In this document: positions 62,901-64,000 of the stretch, piece by piece
Layout of the letters: each line of letters begins with the position of its first letter
Numbering within the stretch: position 1 is the first letter of the stretch
Origin: Tribonema minus
Lineage: Eukaryota; Sar; Xanthophyceae; Tribonematales; Tribonemataceae
Direction: 5' to 3'
DNA: 64,000 nucleotides
Assembly (NCBI GenBank): GCA_017506865.1
Contig: JAFCMP010000335.1
Span: 186,001 to 250,000, forward strand
Notes under the pieces: model-generated
Databases searched by the model: none
What the model saw: the letters and a program-made list of their open reading frames with translations, nothing else
Told to the model about the DNA's origin: nothing
Position numbers and translations under genes: made by a program

Positions 62901-63772
62901 AGTTGGCGATTGAGCATGCGCACCAGGCAGGATACCATGTGTTGTCATTTGAGCTCTCACTGGCAGGTGCAGACCTAGGGTTCCCTAACCTGCGCAATCG
63001 CGTGTTCTTTCTCATCACCAGGGGAGACCAAACTGTTGTGGACACCTTGCGTACAGTGGCAGGCAGGATTGAGGAGGCCAAGTATGGCGGTCACAAGCAG
63101 GAGAGAGTGCAGATTAACCCTGGTGAAATGTGGGGCGTGTCTAACCCTGTGTATGTGCTGCCGCCGCGCAATGCCACAGCTCGCTGGACACATGACGCCA
63201 AGCGCAGTGCTCCCACTCTCGTTTCACGCCACTTCCATGTGTTTCGCCAGCCTCCAGACGACCAAATGCGTCGAGGTGACATTGAGTTCTCGCTCTCACA
63301 GCGGTATGTCCCCTCGCAGGCTGACGTGATGCGAGCCAACGGCTTGTGGTGGATCAAGGTGCCGCCGGGGGTCAGTCAGACTGCCCTGGCAAAAGGTTGT
63401 GGCCAGATCGTGCTGGCACCAGTCATGTCATTTATTGTGCGCATCTTGCGCACTGAGCCTGTATTGTTTGACACGCAGCATCGCCTGCACCCAGCGGCGT
63501 CGCGTCTCATTGAGGATGGCATTTTTGTGCAGACACTTGGCCGGTATGCACTGCCTGAGGAACACCCTCAGGGCGGCACTCTCGTGGGGCCTGTACTCAT
63601 TGCCTCCTCTCTGCCTAGCACGCCATTTTTGCGCAAGCTACGGCACATGCAGGGCTCGGTCAAGAGCGCTGGCAACAACAACCGCGAGCCAGGACCACAG
63701 CCGACCTCTACCTCAACTTCAACCTCGTGCACGGCGTCAGCTCATGAGTACTACTCACACCTGGCTGCGTGA
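59960..63772 (+). mobile_element. retroelement polyprotein with Gag-like, retropepsin-like and C5-DNA methyltransferase domains
   Basis: One reading frame from 59960 to 63772, broken only by TGA at 62813; the first in-frame ATG is at 60257. Gag-like helical region at about 60257-60510 (FLLDFEKVLQYTLHGLELGE). Protease-like: YLDSCAGCDVM (61458), FKAIRGVG (61591), then QFLLSYSTIARMRLDML. Methyltransferase: motif I VVDLGAGIGSSVKGAIMGG with VEIDD (about 62518-62610), catalytic motif IV as RCEGASRQ (62726; Pro before Cys replaced by Arg), motif VI IENVPEI (62861), motif VIII LGFPNLRNRVFFLI (about 62976), and motif IX/X-like sequence to 63440 (KGCGQIVLAPVM). That is a nearly complete cytosine-C5 methyltransferase fused in frame behind Gag-PR. 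The Gly of the protease DSG is Cys here. No LTRs were identified. Activity is doubtful because of the TGA and the Arg. Confidence 0.75.
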
Positions 63773-64000
63773 GCCCACCTTAGTTGTTTCTATGGTGTGC
63801 GCGCGCTGACTGGCACGGTGGTGCCCCTGGGCTGGCGTGTTGTTACCCGCCAACAGGGCGTGCAGCAGGGCGACCCATTGGGGCCGCTGCTGTTCGCGCT
63901 GGCACTGCGCGGCACCATGGTGGCTGCCCGCGCCAAGTTCCCGCAACTGGCGCTTCCGGGCTACCTCGATGACCTCACCATCATGACGCCCAGCTGTGAC
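63690..64000 (+). mobile_element. non-LTR-type reverse transcriptase fragment, cut by window end
   Basis: A motif-A-like DLYLNFNLVHGVS (about 63701-63739, another frame) is followed by TRQQGVQQGDPLGPLLFALA (from 63848) and catalytic YLDDLTIM (from 63962). The second part is in the same frame as the methyltransferase polyprotein, with one TGA (63770) between. The fingers region before motif A is missing, so this may be a 5'-truncated LINE inserted in the end of the retroelement. Alternatively it is the element's own RT, damaged. Confidence 0.65.

Noticed and set aside
1..64000. tRNA, rRNA and CRISPR arrays
   Set aside because: I looked for tRNA B-box-like words, rRNA core words and regular spaced repeats and found none I could support; the tandem repeats present are degenerate and tied to exons or mobile elements.

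Overview
The window is nuclear DNA of a photosynthetic eukaryote: GC-rich, with small exons, GT-AG introns of 0.2-2.3 kb, alanine/glycine-rich proteins and many mobile elements. The violaxanthin de-epoxidase begins with a signal-peptide-like segment ending in an Ala-Phe step. That resembles the ASAFAP plastid-targeting signal of algae with a secondary red plastid. Together with scattered TTAGGG-type repeats, IQ/B-box/WW and bZIP proteins of a kind I associate with stramenopiles, and giant-virus-like gene remains, this suggests an ochrophyte (brown-alga/xanthophyte-like). That placement is inference; a green alga is less likely but not excluded.

Layout. 1-8.4 kb: a four-exon bZIP transcription factor (minus) diverges from a five-exon COP9 signalosome subunit 6 gene (plus) across a 375-base shared promoter region; a hAT-type MITE sits in CSN6 intron 1. 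9.4-22.0 kb: an eleven-exon minus-strand gene for a protein of about 1600 residues with many IQ motifs, a B-box-like zinc finger and a C-terminal WW domain. Its introns are filled with degenerate tandem copies of its own exon-intron boundaries. 22.7-24.4 kb: a MYB-like gene (minus) beside an inverted copy of itself. 25-30.5 kb: poorly resolved exons of unknown proteins, with three more foldback repeats. 30.6-36.4 kb: a nest of non-LTR retrotransposon copies with (AAGTACCTC)n-like tails. 37.4-41.2 kb: violaxanthin de-epoxidase (plus). 41.7-42.4 kb: a satellite. 42.5-44.2 kb: remains of a giant-virus-type zinc-ribbon/nuclease gene. 46.9-54.4 kb: three direct copies, plus one inverted partial copy, of an unnamed composite repeat, and a small orphan gene. 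55.9-57.4 kb: a decayed pogo/DDE_1 transposase. 57.8-59.7 kb: a coiled-coil protein gene (minus). 60-63.8 kb: a retroelement-like frame carrying Gag-like, retropepsin-like and C5-cytosine DNA methyltransferase domains. The last 300 bases are a reverse transcriptase fragment cut by the window end.

Most distinctive are the methyltransferase-bearing retroelement; the repeated local duplication of exon boundaries inside introns, seen in two unrelated genes; a dispersed repeat of about 110 bases just upstream of 3' splice sites in two genes; and the cluster of foldbacks built from exon pieces. Exon borders were worked out by hand from splice sites and reading phase; borders given as approximate could not be fixed.
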